Positions 1 through 8,519 are shown, counted from the first letter of the stretch. The stretch is 34,944 nt of DNA from Desulfobacteraceae bacterium (GCA_021737545.1 JAIPDT010000014.1:1-34944); one strand, 5' to 3'. Notes: generated by a model from the letters alone, not told the origin. Made by a program: numbers and translations.

Positions 1-93
1 ATTGCCGGCGTTGGCCAGGTTGTTGACAGCTACTTCCATTTGCCGCATCCGGGCCAAACCGCCGGATAATGCACTGTAAATGCCGGAACCCAT
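1..93 (-). CDS. flgF: Flagellar basal-body rod protein FlgF (5' end only)
   Basis: Only the first 31 codons are present; the gene continues off the left edge. The translation begins MGSGIYSALSGGLARM and reaches NNLANAGN, the N-terminal signature of the rod/hook family (FlgB, FlgC, FlgE, FlgF, FlgG). The MGSGIYSALSG opening is typical of FlgF in delta-type proteobacteria, though FlgG cannot be fully excluded from so short a piece. An AAGGGGGG ribosome-binding site lies just upstream of the ATG. The protein would be exported by the flagellar type III system and form the proximal rod. It is preceded by a sigma-28 promoter at 193-219, so it probably heads a late flgF-flgG operon. Confidence 0.8.
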   Translation of the reverse strand, partial: MGSGIYSALSGGLARMRQMEVAVNNLANAGN

Positions 94-153
94 TTAAAGA
101 GCCCCCCTTTTTAGTGTTTGGTGCCAATCAACAAACTCGAATTTCTAATATCG

Positions 154-172
154 AAATCCGATACCCGGATTT
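154..172 (-). other. Small hairpin in the flgF leader
   Basis: A 7-bp perfect stem (AAATCCG, 154-160, with CGGATTT, 166-172) encloses a 5-nt loop. It would fall near the 5' end of the ~93-nt leader made from the sigma-28 promoter. On the plus strand it is followed by a T-rich run and could look like a terminator, but no plus-strand gene lies upstream. The role is unknown; it may be a leader structure. Confidence 0.35.
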
Positions 173-192
173 TTTCTTTATCCTTTTTCTTC

Positions 193-219
193 TTATCGGC
201 CTATTTCATTAAAGCTTTA
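193..219 (-). promoter_or_regulatory. Sigma-28 (FliA) promoter upstream of flgF
   Basis: Read on the minus strand, the -35 box is TAAAGCTT (219-212), the spacer is exactly 11 nt (211-201) and the -10 box is GCCGATAA (200-193). Against the enterobacterial FliA consensus TAAAGTTT-N11-GCCGATAA there is one mismatch in 16 positions. Transcription would start near 186, about 90 nt before the flgF ATG. The site lies between the DUF2802-like gene and flgF, so it separates the early operon containing fliA from the late rod genes. Confidence 0.85.
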
Positions 220-246
220 GGAAGCTTCATCTACGGCCTGATTCTC

Positions 247-633
247 TTATGCCGATTCCTTGCGTGAGTCGGCGAGTTCTATCATCTGCTCGGCTTCATT
301 CCGTGATACTTCCAGGATTTCAGCAATATCGGAAACCCCGAGACCGGAACGTATAAGCTGTGACACGTACCGATATTTTGACGAAACAACGAACCGCCCA
401 TACTCCCTGGTCTCAAAACGCGACTCAAGCTGTTTTTCTGTCAGCCCGCCGCCCTTGCGGGTGTCCTCGTGTTTTACCCGGGATTCCGCCTGCTGCAGCC
501 TGGTAGTCAAATCATCGATTTCAGCCCGGTGCCGCCTTAATTGCCTGCAAACCCGAAAATAGAATATCATGGCAAGCATTGCCCAAAATACACATATCGC
601 CCCTGTCAGGCACAAAAACACGATCTCTGCCAT
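247..633 (-). CDS. DUF2802-like small membrane protein
   Basis: This 128-residue protein has one N-terminal transmembrane segment (about residues 4-26), a charged region likely to form a coiled coil (about 30-55) and a C-terminal helix-turn-helix-like segment (about 88-120, VSQLIRSGLGVSDIAEILEVS). The plan of membrane anchor plus short C-terminal HTH-like motif resembles DUF2802 proteins found in flagellar and chemotaxis operons of proteobacteria. No biochemical function is known to me for that family. It starts 21 nt after the fliA stop and is the last gene of the operon before the sigma-28 promoter of flgF. The family assignment is by pattern only. Confidence 0.6.
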   Translation of the reverse strand: MAEIVFLCLTGAICVFWAMLAMIFYFRVCRQLRRHRAEIDDLTTRLQQAESRVKHEDTRKGGGLTEKQLESRFETREYGRFVVSSKYRYVSQLIRSGLGVSDIAEILEVSRNEAEQMIELADSRKESA

Positions 634-654
634 TTCAATCCGACCTTTCAGTGC

Positions 655-1368
655 CTAATTTCGCAATGCAGCCTTTAACTTGATTAAAGCCTGGCTGTGT
701 AACTGGGAAATACGGCCCTCGGAAAGCTCCAGGACCTCTGCGATCTCTTTTTGGGTAAATTCTTCGTAATAAAACAGGCTCACCACCAGCCGCTCTTTTT
801 CCGATAAATTATCAAGCGCGCCGGCAAGCTCTCTGACCCGCTCCTTTCTGTCCACCGTGTCTTCAGGGCTCTGACCTGCGTTATCCTCGAGCTTATCCAT
901 AAAAGTATCCCCGCCGGAAGCCTCGTCCAGGACCTCGTGGAGACTCACGATTCCGAGGTGCCCTATTTCGTTTAACACCTGCTGGTATTCCTCCAGGGTC
1001 ATGTTCATTGATTCTGCAATTTCTTCCTCTGCGGGCGGACGACCCAGTTTCTTTTCGAGTTGTTTGATTTCATTTAATACCCGGTTATGTTTTTCGCGCA
1101 TGGAGCGGGAAAACCAGTCCATTTTCCGAAGCTCATCGCGCACCGCACCCCGGATCCGGGTTTCGGCAAAGGTTTTAAACAGCACGCCCTTGCCGGGATC
1201 AAACCGGCTGGCAGCCTCCATGAGTCCATGCAGAGCCGCGCTTCTCAATTCGTCAATGGAAACATATGCCGGAATCTGAGGCCGCATCCTGTAGATCACG
1301 AATTCCACAAAATTCAGGTGCGCCCTGATCAACTCGTCTCTTTGATCATAAGCAGTTGCGTGATACAT
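655..1368 (-). CDS. fliA: RNA polymerase sigma factor FliA (sigma-28)
   Basis: FliA directs RNA polymerase to late flagellar promoters. The 237-residue product starting at MYHATAYDQRDEL has sigma region 2 (about residues 18-90, including SIDELRSAALHGLMEAASRF), region 3 and a region 4 helix-turn-helix near the C-terminus (LSEKERLVVSLFYYEEF to SEGRISQLHSQA). The reading frame stays open to 1431, but that would put the start inside a hairpin, and the extra residues do not look like sigma factor. The ATG at 1368 fits the usual family N-terminus and has GGGAG and AAGG upstream. It follows flhG across a perfect inverted repeat. A matching sigma-28 promoter lies downstream at 193-219. Confidence 0.95.
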   Translation of the reverse strand: MYHATAYDQRDELIRAHLNFVEFVIYRMRPQIPAYVSIDELRSAALHGLMEAASRFDPGKGVLFKTFAETRIRGAVRDELRKMDWFSRSMREKHNRVLNEIKQLEKKLGRPPAEEEIAESMNMTLEEYQQVLNEIGHLGIVSLHEVLDEASGGDTFMDKLEDNAGQSPEDTVDRKERVRELAGALDNLSEKERLVVSLFYYEEFTQKEIAEVLELSEGRISQLHSQALIKLKAALRN

Positions 1369-1393
1369 ATCCTTTTCATCTCCCTTGCCGGAG

Positions 1394-1452
1394 CTAGTTA
1401 GTATCCATCCAGAAATTGCTAATTTGCCCAATTTCTGGATGGATACTAGTTA
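1394..1452. repeat. Perfect 20-bp inverted repeat flanked by 7-bp direct repeats
   Basis: The arms 1399-1418 and 1429-1448 are exact reverse complements separated by a 10-nt loop. The heptamer CTAGTTA occurs directly at 1394-1400 and again at 1446-1452, like a target-site duplication overlapping the arm ends by a few bases. The flhG stop codon (1446-1448) lies inside one arm. No T-tract follows on the minus strand, so this is not a standard rho-independent terminator. It may be a small insertion or an mRNA structure between flhG and fliA. Confidence 0.75.
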
Positions 1453-2342
1453 AAAGACAGCAATCTTTCCCAGAAAAATTGCTGAGTTCCTTTTGGTTCA
1501 TGACTTTCGGACCGCAATTCCAGGTTTCCCACAAGTTCTGCAAACGCCGTGCTGGGCTTTGAGGCCGGATAAAGTTCCGCAAGAGCCTGCTGTCTGCGCA
1601 CGGAATCCGTAAACCGCTTATCCAGTGGGATTGCGCCCAGAAAATCAATGGAAATGTCTATAAAACGGGTACTGACAAGTGTCAGCTTGTGATAAACATC
1701 CAGGGCTTCGTTTTCCGAAACAACACAGTTTACGATAAGCTTGAACTGCTTTTCATAATAACGCGTGGAAAGCAGCTTCATCAAAGCGTAAACATCTGAA
1801 ATTGCTGTGGGTTCAGGAGTTGTTACCACCAGGATCTCCTGTGCGGCCACGTTAAAATAAGTAACGTTTTCAGAAATTCCGGCCTCTGTATCGATCAACA
1901 CAACATCGAACTGACCGTGCAGGGCTTCCAGGCCTTCCATGAGGTTTAATTTATGAGCGGATTCCAGGTTTGTATATTGCTGAGCCCCGGAACCTGCGGG
2001 CAAAACCGTGATACCCTCTGCGGCCGGCACCAGAATTTCATCCAGACTTTTTTGCCCGGCAAAAAAGTGATTCAGGTTAAACTGCGGGCTCAGCCCGAAA
2101 TAAATATCAATGTTTGCCAGGCCCAGGTCCGCGTCAATTACCAGCACCCGGTAGCCCTGCCTGGCCATTACCACCGCCAGGTTGGCCACGCAAACCGTCT
2201 TGCCGACACCGCCCTTGCCGCTGGTCACAGACATCACACGGGCCGCCCTCATCTCCTTTTCTTGTGGGCCGTTTTCCGCTTTGCACTCCCGGCTTAACTG
2301 GCGAAGCGTTCCGGCCTGGTCTCTTCTTCCTTGATATTGCAT
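1446..2342 (-). CDS. flhG: MinD-like ATPase FlhG (FleN/YlxH)
   Basis: FlhG is a ParA/MinD-type ATPase that limits flagellar number and works with the SRP-type GTPase FlhF. The deviant Walker A motif SGKGGVGKT is at about residues 41-49, followed by ADLGLANIDIYFGL and the DTEAGI switch motif. The N-terminus contains DQAGTLRQL, matching the DQAxxLRxL activator helix by which FlhG stimulates FlhF, so the start at 2342 is supported even though it overlaps flhF by 49 nt. The length of 298 residues is usual. The overlap suggests translational coupling to flhF. The stop codon lies within the inverted repeat at 1394-1452. Confidence 0.93.
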   Translation of the reverse strand: MQYQGRRDQAGTLRQLSRECKAENGPQEKEMRAARVMSVTSGKGGVGKTVCVANLAVVMARQGYRVLVIDADLGLANIDIYFGLSPQFNLNHFFAGQKSLDEILVPAAEGITVLPAGSGAQQYTNLESAHKLNLMEGLEALHGQFDVVLIDTEAGISENVTYFNVAAQEILVVTTPEPTAISDVYALMKLLSTRYYEKQFKLIVNCVVSENEALDVYHKLTLVSTRFIDISIDFLGAIPLDKRFTDSVRRQQALAELYPASKPSTAFAELVGNLELRSESHEPKGTQQFFWERLLSFN

Positions 2343-3550
2343 TTTTCCACTACCTCATCAGGGTTCAGTATCATTTTGGCCAGCACACGGGGCTCGGGCA
2401 AAAGCAGGTCTTCGGGGACCTTCTGACCGTTTGTCAAAAAACTCAAAGGACGGGCCGCCTCAAGCCCCACGTTCAGAATCTGCCCCAGAACATCACATTC
2501 ATCGAGTTTGGTCATAACAAGCCCGTGAAGATTTAAATGCCCGAACCTGTCAATTGCTGCGTGCAGATCGCGCTCTCCGGTCGCGGCCGAAAGCACCAGG
2601 TAATTTTCGGTCTGAAGGCAGGGATCCAGAAAATCGGCAAGTTCCTGTTGCCGGATTTTGTCTTTCGGACTTCTTCCTGCGGTATCCACAAGAATCAGAT
2701 CCTTGTCCTGATGCCTGGAAAAAATATCTCCCAACTCTTCGGGCGACCGGGCGACCTCGACCGGCACTTCCATGATCTGCCCGTAAATCTTGATCTGCTC
2801 CACCGCTGCGATCCGGTAGTTGTCAATGGTGGCGAGCATGATTTTTTTACCGTAATTGAGCATGCAGCTTGCCGCCACCTTGGCTATCGTCGTGGTCTTG
2901 CCTACACCGGTGGGACCGATAAAAACCAGGCGCTTCTGTCCATGCCCAAGACCTGTCAGGGGATTTTTCATTTTCAGGGTCTCGGAAATAAAACTCTCCA
3001 GGAAACCTCCCAGCCTCTCCGGGTCTTTGGCTGCCTCCATGTCCCCGGAATCAACAATGACGTGCGAAATCATCCGGCTGGCTTGGTCTCCGATGCCCAG
3101 TTCAAAAAGATCCGGGCAAAAATCATTTATGCCTTTGCTATCGCCGGCTTCCGCCTTTTCATCCGTTGGAAACCCCGGCAGCCGATTTGCCGCTCTATGG
3201 TCCTTGGCCCTGGAAAATTCCTTTGCCAGATCCTGAAACGAGTGCCTCATCTGGCGCAGCTCTTCGAGCAAAGCCGCATCTTCCTTTGCCTCGGGCTTTG
3301 CGGATGCCGTCTGTTGTTCATGATTTTTCAGATAAGCCTGAAAATCTTTGGCCGGAGCGTGGTCTGTTCCGGCGGCATCCAGATCAGTGTCAACTGCCGC
3401 GGTGACCTCGACGCCTCCTTTACCGCGCATCCCGAACCGCCCTTTGGCCGCACTTCGGGTCGATAAAATAAGAGCGTCCGGGCCAAGGGCTTTTTTGACC
3501 TTCTCCAGGGCCGAGCGCATATCCTCTGCTTCAAACACCTTAACCTGCAT
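2294..3550 (-). CDS. flhF: SRP-type GTPase FlhF
   Basis: FlhF positions flagella, usually at a cell pole. The 418-residue protein has the typical N-terminal B domain (MQVKVFEAEDMRSALEKVK), a low-complexity linker rich in Ala, Lys and Glu, and a C-terminal NG GTPase domain. The P-loop GPTGVGKTT is at residues 212-220, DTAGRS lies near residue 290 and TKLDE is the G4 motif. It overlaps the end of flhA by 11 nt and the start of flhG by 49 nt, giving a tightly coupled flhA-flhF-flhG-fliA block. Confidence 0.95.
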   Translation of the reverse strand: MQVKVFEAEDMRSALEKVKKALGPDALILSTRSAAKGRFGMRGKGGVEVTAAVDTDLDAAGTDHAPAKDFQAYLKNHEQQTASAKPEAKEDAALLEELRQMRHSFQDLAKEFSRAKDHRAANRLPGFPTDEKAEAGDSKGINDFCPDLFELGIGDQASRMISHVIVDSGDMEAAKDPERLGGFLESFISETLKMKNPLTGLGHGQKRLVFIGPTGVGKTTTIAKVAASCMLNYGKKIMLATIDNYRIAAVEQIKIYGQIMEVPVEVARSPEELGDIFSRHQDKDLILVDTAGRSPKDKIRQQELADFLDPCLQTENYLVLSAATGERDLHAAIDRFGHLNLHGLVMTKLDECDVLGQILNVGLEAARPLSFLTNGQKVPEDLLLPEPRVLAKMILNPDEVVEKCNIKEEETRPERFAS

Positions 3551-5624
3551 TTAAACTCACCGTGCCAAGAGATTGAATTTTGACCTGAGGGGCTATCTCG
3601 TTGTGCGAAATAACCGTCAAACCAGGGAAATATCTTTCAGTCAGTTTTTTGACATGCAACCGGATTGCCGGCGGACACAATAAAACAGGACCGGTGCCGC
3701 CGGTAAATTTTTCAATATGCTTGCCTATGGCCTCGAGTATGGATCTTGCCTTGCCGGGTTCAAGAGTTATAACACTGCCCTGCCCGCCGGACTGGATCGA
3801 ATTCTGAATGGCTTCCTCAACCTCTTGATCCAGGGTAATAATGGGAATTGTATCGCCGTCTCCGGCAATCGAGATACTGATCTGCCGGGCCAGGGCCTGG
3901 CGCACGTATTCTGTAAGCAGATCCGGGTCCTGAATATGGGGGGCATAATCAGCCAGAGTCTCCAGGATAGTCCGAAGATCCCGGATAGATACATTTTCTT
4001 TTAATAAATTCTGCAGCACTTTCAGCACGCCTCCTAAACTCATCAGGTTGGGAAGTAATTCCTCTGTCAGTTTGGGATACTTCTTGGCAATATTATCTAG
4101 CAAGTTCTGTGCCTCCTGCCGGCCCAGCAATTCATGAGCATGTTTTTTCACCACCTCGCTGATATGGGTGGCCATGACAGTGTTGCAGTCGACCACGGTA
4201 TATCCGGCCATCTGGGCCCGCTCCTTTTTGTCCTCGGAAATCCAGATGGCGGGCAGACCGAAGGCCGGCTCCACCGTGGAAACACCCTTGAGCTTTTCAG
4301 TAACATTGCCCGAGTCCATTGCCATAAAATAGCCCGGCATCATCTCGGCCGAGGCGACCGGCACTCCCTTTAACAGCAGACGATACTCGTTGGGCTTTAA
4401 CTCCAGGTTGTCCTTGATATGAATGGGCGGCATGATAAATCCCAATGAATAGGCGAACTGTTTTCTAATCGAGCGGATCCTGGTCAAAAGCTCTCCGTCC
4501 TGTGCGACGTCCACGAATCTGATCAGCCCGTATCCCACCTCGAGTTCCAAAAGGTCGACCGAAAGCAGATCCTCATAGTTGTCTTCTGCTTCCTGACCTT
4601 CCTGTTCCGGCTCCGCCTCGACTTCGACTGGCGCAGTGGCCTGCTGCTTCTGAATAAAATAGGCCAGGGCAAACAGCAGAAGCGAGAGCACCAGAAAGGG
4701 CAGAAAGGGCAATCCCGGAATCAGGGCAAATCCCAGCAGAATTGCGCCCACCACCCATATGGCGCGCACGTTGAACCCGAATTGCTTTTTGATCTGACTG
4801 CCGAAATCACCCAGGCCGCCGCTTCTTGAAACCAGAATACCCGCGCCGGTCGAAATGACAAGGGCCGGCACCTGGCTTACCAGGCCGTCGCCGATAGTCA
4901 GGGTGGTATAATTCCGGGCGGCTTCGGCCAGCGGCATGTTCTGCTGGAGCACGCCGATAATAAAGCCTGCGCATATATTGATCACCGTGATTGCAATTCC
5001 GGCGATGGCATCTCCGCGAACGAACTTGCTCGCCCCGTCCATGGCCCCGAAAAAATCGGCTTCACTGGTAATTTCCTCGCGGCGGCTGCGGGCCTGCTCC
5101 TCGTTGATCAGCCCGGCATTTAAATCGGCATCAATGGCCATTTGTTTTCCGGGCATGGCATCCAGGGTAAAGCGCGCCGAGACCTCGGCCACCCGTCCCG
5201 CACCCTTGGTTATGACAATAAAGTTGATGACCACCAGGATCAAAAACACCACAATGCCCACCACGTAATTGCCTCCGACGACAAACTGGCCGAACGACTG
5301 AATTACCTTGCCGGCGGCATATTCGCCTGTATGCCCCTGAAGCAGGATCAGACGCGTGGAGGCAACATTTAGCGACAGGCGCAGCAGGGTGGTGACCAGC
5401 AGCACTGTCGGAAATATGGAAAATTCAAGGGACTTTTCCACGTAAAGCGTAATGACCAGTATCATCAGGGCGATCGTGATGTTTAACGCCAGAAACAGGT
5501 CCAATAGCATCGGGGGCATGGGAATGATCATTACCAGCAGGATCATTACCAGCCCCAGCGACACAAACACGTCGCTTCTTACCAGCACACGGTCCCATCG
5601 TTTTTCCATTATTTCGCGAATCAT
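3540..5624 (-). CDS. flhA: Flagellar export gate protein FlhA
   Basis: FlhA forms the ring-shaped export gate of the flagellar type III secretion system. The 694-residue product matches the normal family length. About eight transmembrane segments fill the N-terminal ~320 residues, including the conserved stretch LLRLSLNVASTRLIL. An acidic linker (EVEAEPEQEGQEAED) leads to the cytoplasmic domain that docks chaperone-substrate complexes. Start codon ATG at 5624 overlaps the flhB stop in an ATGA arrangement; MEKRW, five residues later, is a possible alternative start. Confidence 0.97.
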   Translation of the reverse strand: MIREIMEKRWDRVLVRSDVFVSLGLVMILLVMIIPMPPMLLDLFLALNITIALMILVITLYVEKSLEFSIFPTVLLVTTLLRLSLNVASTRLILLQGHTGEYAAGKVIQSFGQFVVGGNYVVGIVVFLILVVINFIVITKGAGRVAEVSARFTLDAMPGKQMAIDADLNAGLINEEQARSRREEITSEADFFGAMDGASKFVRGDAIAGIAITVINICAGFIIGVLQQNMPLAEAARNYTTLTIGDGLVSQVPALVISTGAGILVSRSGGLGDFGSQIKKQFGFNVRAIWVVGAILLGFALIPGLPFLPFLVLSLLLFALAYFIQKQQATAPVEVEAEPEQEGQEAEDNYEDLLSVDLLELEVGYGLIRFVDVAQDGELLTRIRSIRKQFAYSLGFIMPPIHIKDNLELKPNEYRLLLKGVPVASAEMMPGYFMAMDSGNVTEKLKGVSTVEPAFGLPAIWISEDKKERAQMAGYTVVDCNTVMATHISEVVKKHAHELLGRQEAQNLLDNIAKKYPKLTEELLPNLMSLGGVLKVLQNLLKENVSIRDLRTILETLADYAPHIQDPDLLTEYVRQALARQISISIAGDGDTIPIITLDQEVEEAIQNSIQSGGQGSVITLEPGKARSILEAIGKHIEKFTGGTGPVLLCPPAIRLHVKKLTERYFPGLTVISHNEIAPQVKIQSLGTVSLNAG

Positions 5625-6688
5625 GAGTTTTTCCTGTTTTTCAGGCTATATACGTATGCCAGGATTTCGGCCACCGCCTTAAACATCTCTTCCGGAATTT
5701 CGTCCCCGACTTCCACCTGGTAAAGCCCCCGGGCTACCACCGGGTTTTCCACCAGGGGCACGTCATTTTCATACCCGACTTCCCTGATTCGCCGGGCCAG
5801 GTGATCGGCGCCTTTTGCCGCAACCACCGGGGCATTCATTTCCTCGCGCCTGTAGCGAATGGCCACGGCGTAATGGGTGGGGTTGGTAATTATGACGTCT
5901 GAATCGGGCACATCGGACATCATCCTCTGCCGCGCCATGTCACGCTGAATGGAACGGACTTTCTGCTTGAGCTGCGGGTCGCCCTCGGTTTCCTTATGCT
6001 CCTCCTTGACTTCCTGCTTGGTCATCTTCATCTTCTGTTCCATTTCCCAGCGTGAAAACAGATAGTCGATCACTGCGATAAAAATGAGCAGCACACAGCA
6101 TTTAAGAAGAATCAAAAACATGAAGTCAGCCATATACGCCACGGCCGCACTAAGCTCCATGCCCGCAAGGCCCGGGAACTCATCAAAACGCCCCAGCAGG
6201 GTCCAGTAGGCCACCATCCCCACAAGAATAATCTTGCCGAAGGATTTCAGGGCCTCGAAAAAAGAACGCTTGGAAATAAGCTTTCCCAGGCCCTTTATGG
6301 GATCAAGCTTATTTAGATCAGGCTGCATGGGCTTGCCTGTAAACAGGAAACCCACCTGCAAATATCCGGATAATAATCCGAGCAGCACACCGGAAAACAA
6401 AAGCGGCCACAGGAGGTCTGCCGATTTTTGGATTATAAAAAGCAGCATTTGCTGGAAAGACAGAGTCGTAATTTCAAGCTCGGAACTCATACGCCAAAAA
6501 AAGGCTAAAAACGCCTTTAAATCCCTCCAGAACACCGGGGCATAAAACGACCACAAAAGCAGCAGGCCGGTGAGAAGCATGGCGGTATTGACCTCCCGGC
6601 TCTGGGCCACCTGCCCTTTTTCCCTAAACTCCCGGCGTCTTTTCTCAGTCGGCTCCTCGGTTTTTTCTTCCTGCTGCTCGTCTGCCAA
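5621..6688 (-). CDS. flhB: Flagellar export switch protein FlhB
   Basis: FlhB switches export specificity from rod/hook to filament substrates. The protein has 355 residues with four transmembrane segments. The self-cleavage site NPTH falls at residues 269-272, the same position as in the enterobacterial protein, and is followed by YAVAIRY. The N-terminus EEKTEEPTEKRRREFREKGQVAQSRE-type region is characteristic. Translation appears to start at TTG (6688), with AGGGAGG five bases upstream. FliK, its partner in the switch, is encoded at 14869-16575. Confidence 0.96.
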   Translation of the reverse strand: MADEQQEEKTEEPTEKRRREFREKGQVAQSREVNTAMLLTGLLLLWSFYAPVFWRDLKAFLAFFWRMSSELEITTLSFQQMLLFIIQKSADLLWPLLFSGVLLGLLSGYLQVGFLFTGKPMQPDLNKLDPIKGLGKLISKRSFFEALKSFGKIILVGMVAYWTLLGRFDEFPGLAGMELSAAVAYMADFMFLILLKCCVLLIFIAVIDYLFSRWEMEQKMKMTKQEVKEEHKETEGDPQLKQKVRSIQRDMARQRMMSDVPDSDVIITNPTHYAVAIRYRREEMNAPVVAAKGADHLARRIREVGYENDVPLVENPVVARGLYQVEVGDEIPEEMFKAVAEILAYVYSLKNRKNS

Positions 6689-6700
6689 TTCTTCCTCCCT

Positions 6701-7477
6701 TTAAAGCATCTGCAAAATCCGTGTAAGCCGCTGCTGCAGACCGAAAAACTCCTGTTCCAAAAGCAAAAGCACCATTTCCATGCTCAGCCCGATCAAAATC
6801 AGGGCCAGAGCAATATTGATCGGAAAAGAAAGCAAAAACACCTGCAACTGTGAAAACACCCTGGACATGATGCCCAGTATAAACATAGAGAGCATCAAAA
6901 CGATCATGACCGGGGCGACAAGCTGCAGGCCCAGCACGAACATTCTGCCTGTAAGCTGTATTAAAAAAGGAATCGCATTTCCGGAAAAATCCAGCCCGCC
7001 CGGGGGCAAAAGCCTGTAGGAATCAGCCATTACCCTGAGGATTATGTGGTGAATATTTAACGCCAGAAAAATGAGAATCGCAAAAACGTTCTGGAACTGG
7101 GAAAGAAGCGGCATTTGTTGCTGATGCTGCGGATCGAGAATATTTGCCGCAGCAAACCCCATTTGATAGCCCACGATAGTGCCGCCAAGCTGGACGGCAA
7201 AAAATATAAGCTGGGTCACGAATCCGAGCAACAGCCCCAGAAGAGACTCCCTGATTATTACAAGGCCGAAGCCCACCGGGCTCATTTGCTGCGGGGTCAA
7301 AGACAGATCAAGGACAGGAAAAAGAACCAGGGATATTGCCACGGCAAGCCCCAGGCGCAGACGGAGGGCGGCCTGTGAACTGGTGAATATGGGCAGAGAC
7401 CCTATGGTAGAGGCCATACGGGCTAAAATGGCCAGAAAAACGTACCAATTCTGCATTGAAAAAAGTTCAATTTCCAA
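6701..7477 (-). CDS. fliR: Flagellar export apparatus protein FliR
   Basis: FliR is part of the FliP-FliQ-FliR export channel core. This 258-residue protein is highly hydrophobic with about six membrane segments and carries family features such as RMASTIGSLPIF near the N-terminus and PVMIVLMLSMFILGIMSR in the second half. The start is TTG at 7477, with GGGAG eight bases upstream; it overlaps the fliQ stop by 11 nt. Position between fliQ and flhB is the classic order. Confidence 0.94.
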   Translation of the reverse strand: MEIELFSMQNWYVFLAILARMASTIGSLPIFTSSQAALRLRLGLAVAISLVLFPVLDLSLTPQQMSPVGFGLVIIRESLLGLLLGFVTQLIFFAVQLGGTIVGYQMGFAAANILDPQHQQQMPLLSQFQNVFAILIFLALNIHHIILRVMADSYRLLPPGGLDFSGNAIPFLIQLTGRMFVLGLQLVAPVMIVLMLSMFILGIMSRVFSQLQVFLLSFPINIALALILIGLSMEMVLLLLEQEFFGLQQRLTRILQML

Positions 7478-7733
7478 TGATCATGCTCCCGAAAATTTCG
7501 CTGGCAAGCCCCAGCACGATATTTAAAATCCAGGGCAGGGCAATAACCAGTGCGACCAGCACCGCCACGATCTTGGGGGCAAAGGTCATGGTCTGCTCGT
7601 TGATCTGGGTGGCGGCCTGAAAGATGCTCACCAGGAGGCCAACCACCAGGCCGGCGATCATCATGGGAGAAGCCGCCAGCAGGACTGCTCCCACCGCACG
7701 CCGGATTAGTTCAACCACCATTTCTTCAGTCAT
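7467..7733 (-). CDS. fliQ: Flagellar export apparatus protein FliQ
   Basis: This 88-residue protein has two hydrophobic hairpin segments, the expected size and plan for FliQ. The motif LVSIFQAATQINEQTMTF-type region (about residues 33-52) is the family hallmark, and the second segment PKIVAVLVALVIALPWIL follows. It lies 27 nt after fliP and overlaps fliR by 11 nt. Confidence 0.95.
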   Translation of the reverse strand: MTEEMVVELIRRAVGAVLLAASPMMIAGLVVGLLVSIFQAATQINEQTMTFAPKIVAVLVALVIALPWILNIVLGLASEIFGSMIIGN

Positions 7734-7760
7734 TGAAACCCCCTTTCCGCCTTGCTTTGT

Positions 7761-8519
7761 TTAATAAAATCCCTGCATTAGCGATCCTGCAATCAAATTC
7801 CAGCCGTCGACCAGCACAAAAAGCAGCACCTTAAACGGAAGGGAAATAATAATGGGCGGCAGCATAAGCATGCCCATGGTCATGAGCACTGAGGCGGTTA
7901 TCATGTCGATGACCAAAAACGGCACAAAAATCATAAACCCGATTTGAAAGGCGCGTTTTAACTCCGAGAGCATAAAGGCCGGGATCAGGGTAAGTGTCGA
8001 AATTTCCTCCCGATTCTCGGGATTTTTTTCGCTCGCGCCCATCTGCGTCATTAGCTTTAAGTCAGCTTCACGAACCTGGCCGAACATGAATTTTCGCATG
8101 GGAACCGCAGCCGTCTCCAAGGCCTCTTGCTCCCCGATCTGCTCTTCTAAATACGGCTGAAGCGCCTTTTCATTAATTTGATTAAACACGGGCGCCATGA
8201 TAAAGAAGGTCAAAAACATGGCCAGGCCAATTATGATCTGATTGGGCGGCATCTGCTGGGTACCCATGGCCTGGCGCAAAAAAGAGAGCACCACCACGAT
8301 GCGTATAAAAGAGGTGGTCATAAGCAAAATGGCCGGTGCCATGCTCAGCACGGTCAGAAGTATCAGGATCTGAAGCACGGTGGAAACCTGCTGCGGTCCC
8401 GTGGATTCGCCCATGTTCACGGACAGGCCGGGGACTTCCGCAGCAAGGGCAGCCGCCTGGCCGAGCAAAATAATCCCCCCAAAAATTGCGAACAGTAATA
8501 AAAATCTCATTCCCTTCAT
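7761..8519 (-). CDS. fliP: Flagellar export apparatus protein FliP
   Basis: FliP is the main channel-forming subunit of the export gate. The 252-residue product has a cleavable signal peptide (about residues 1-26), four transmembrane segments and the family signatures RIVVVLSFLRQAMGTQQ, PPNQIIIGLAMFLTFFIM and FVPFLVIDMITASVLMTMGM. It overlaps fliO by 4 nt (ATGA), so the two are probably translationally coupled. Confidence 0.96.
   Translation of the reverse strand: MKGMRFLLLFAIFGGIILLGQAAALAAEVPGLSVNMGESTGPQQVSTVLQILILLTVLSMAPAILLMTTSFIRIVVVLSFLRQAMGTQQMPPNQIIIGLAMFLTFFIMAPVFNQINEKALQPYLEEQIGEQEALETAAVPMRKFMFGQVREADLKLMTQMGASEKNPENREEISTLTLIPAFMLSELKRAFQIGFMIFVPFLVIDMITASVLMTMGMLMLPPIIISLPFKVLLFVLVDGWNLIAGSLMQGFY

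Noticed and set aside
1369-1431. fliA start at 1431
   Set aside because: It lies within the perfect inverted repeat and would add 21 residues foreign to the FliA family; the ATG at 1368 matches the family N-terminus.
2537-3466. 309-codon plus-strand open frame opposite flhF
   Set aside because: The minus frame encodes a clear FlhF with intact GTPase motifs; the plus frame has no recognisable domain and is a shadow.
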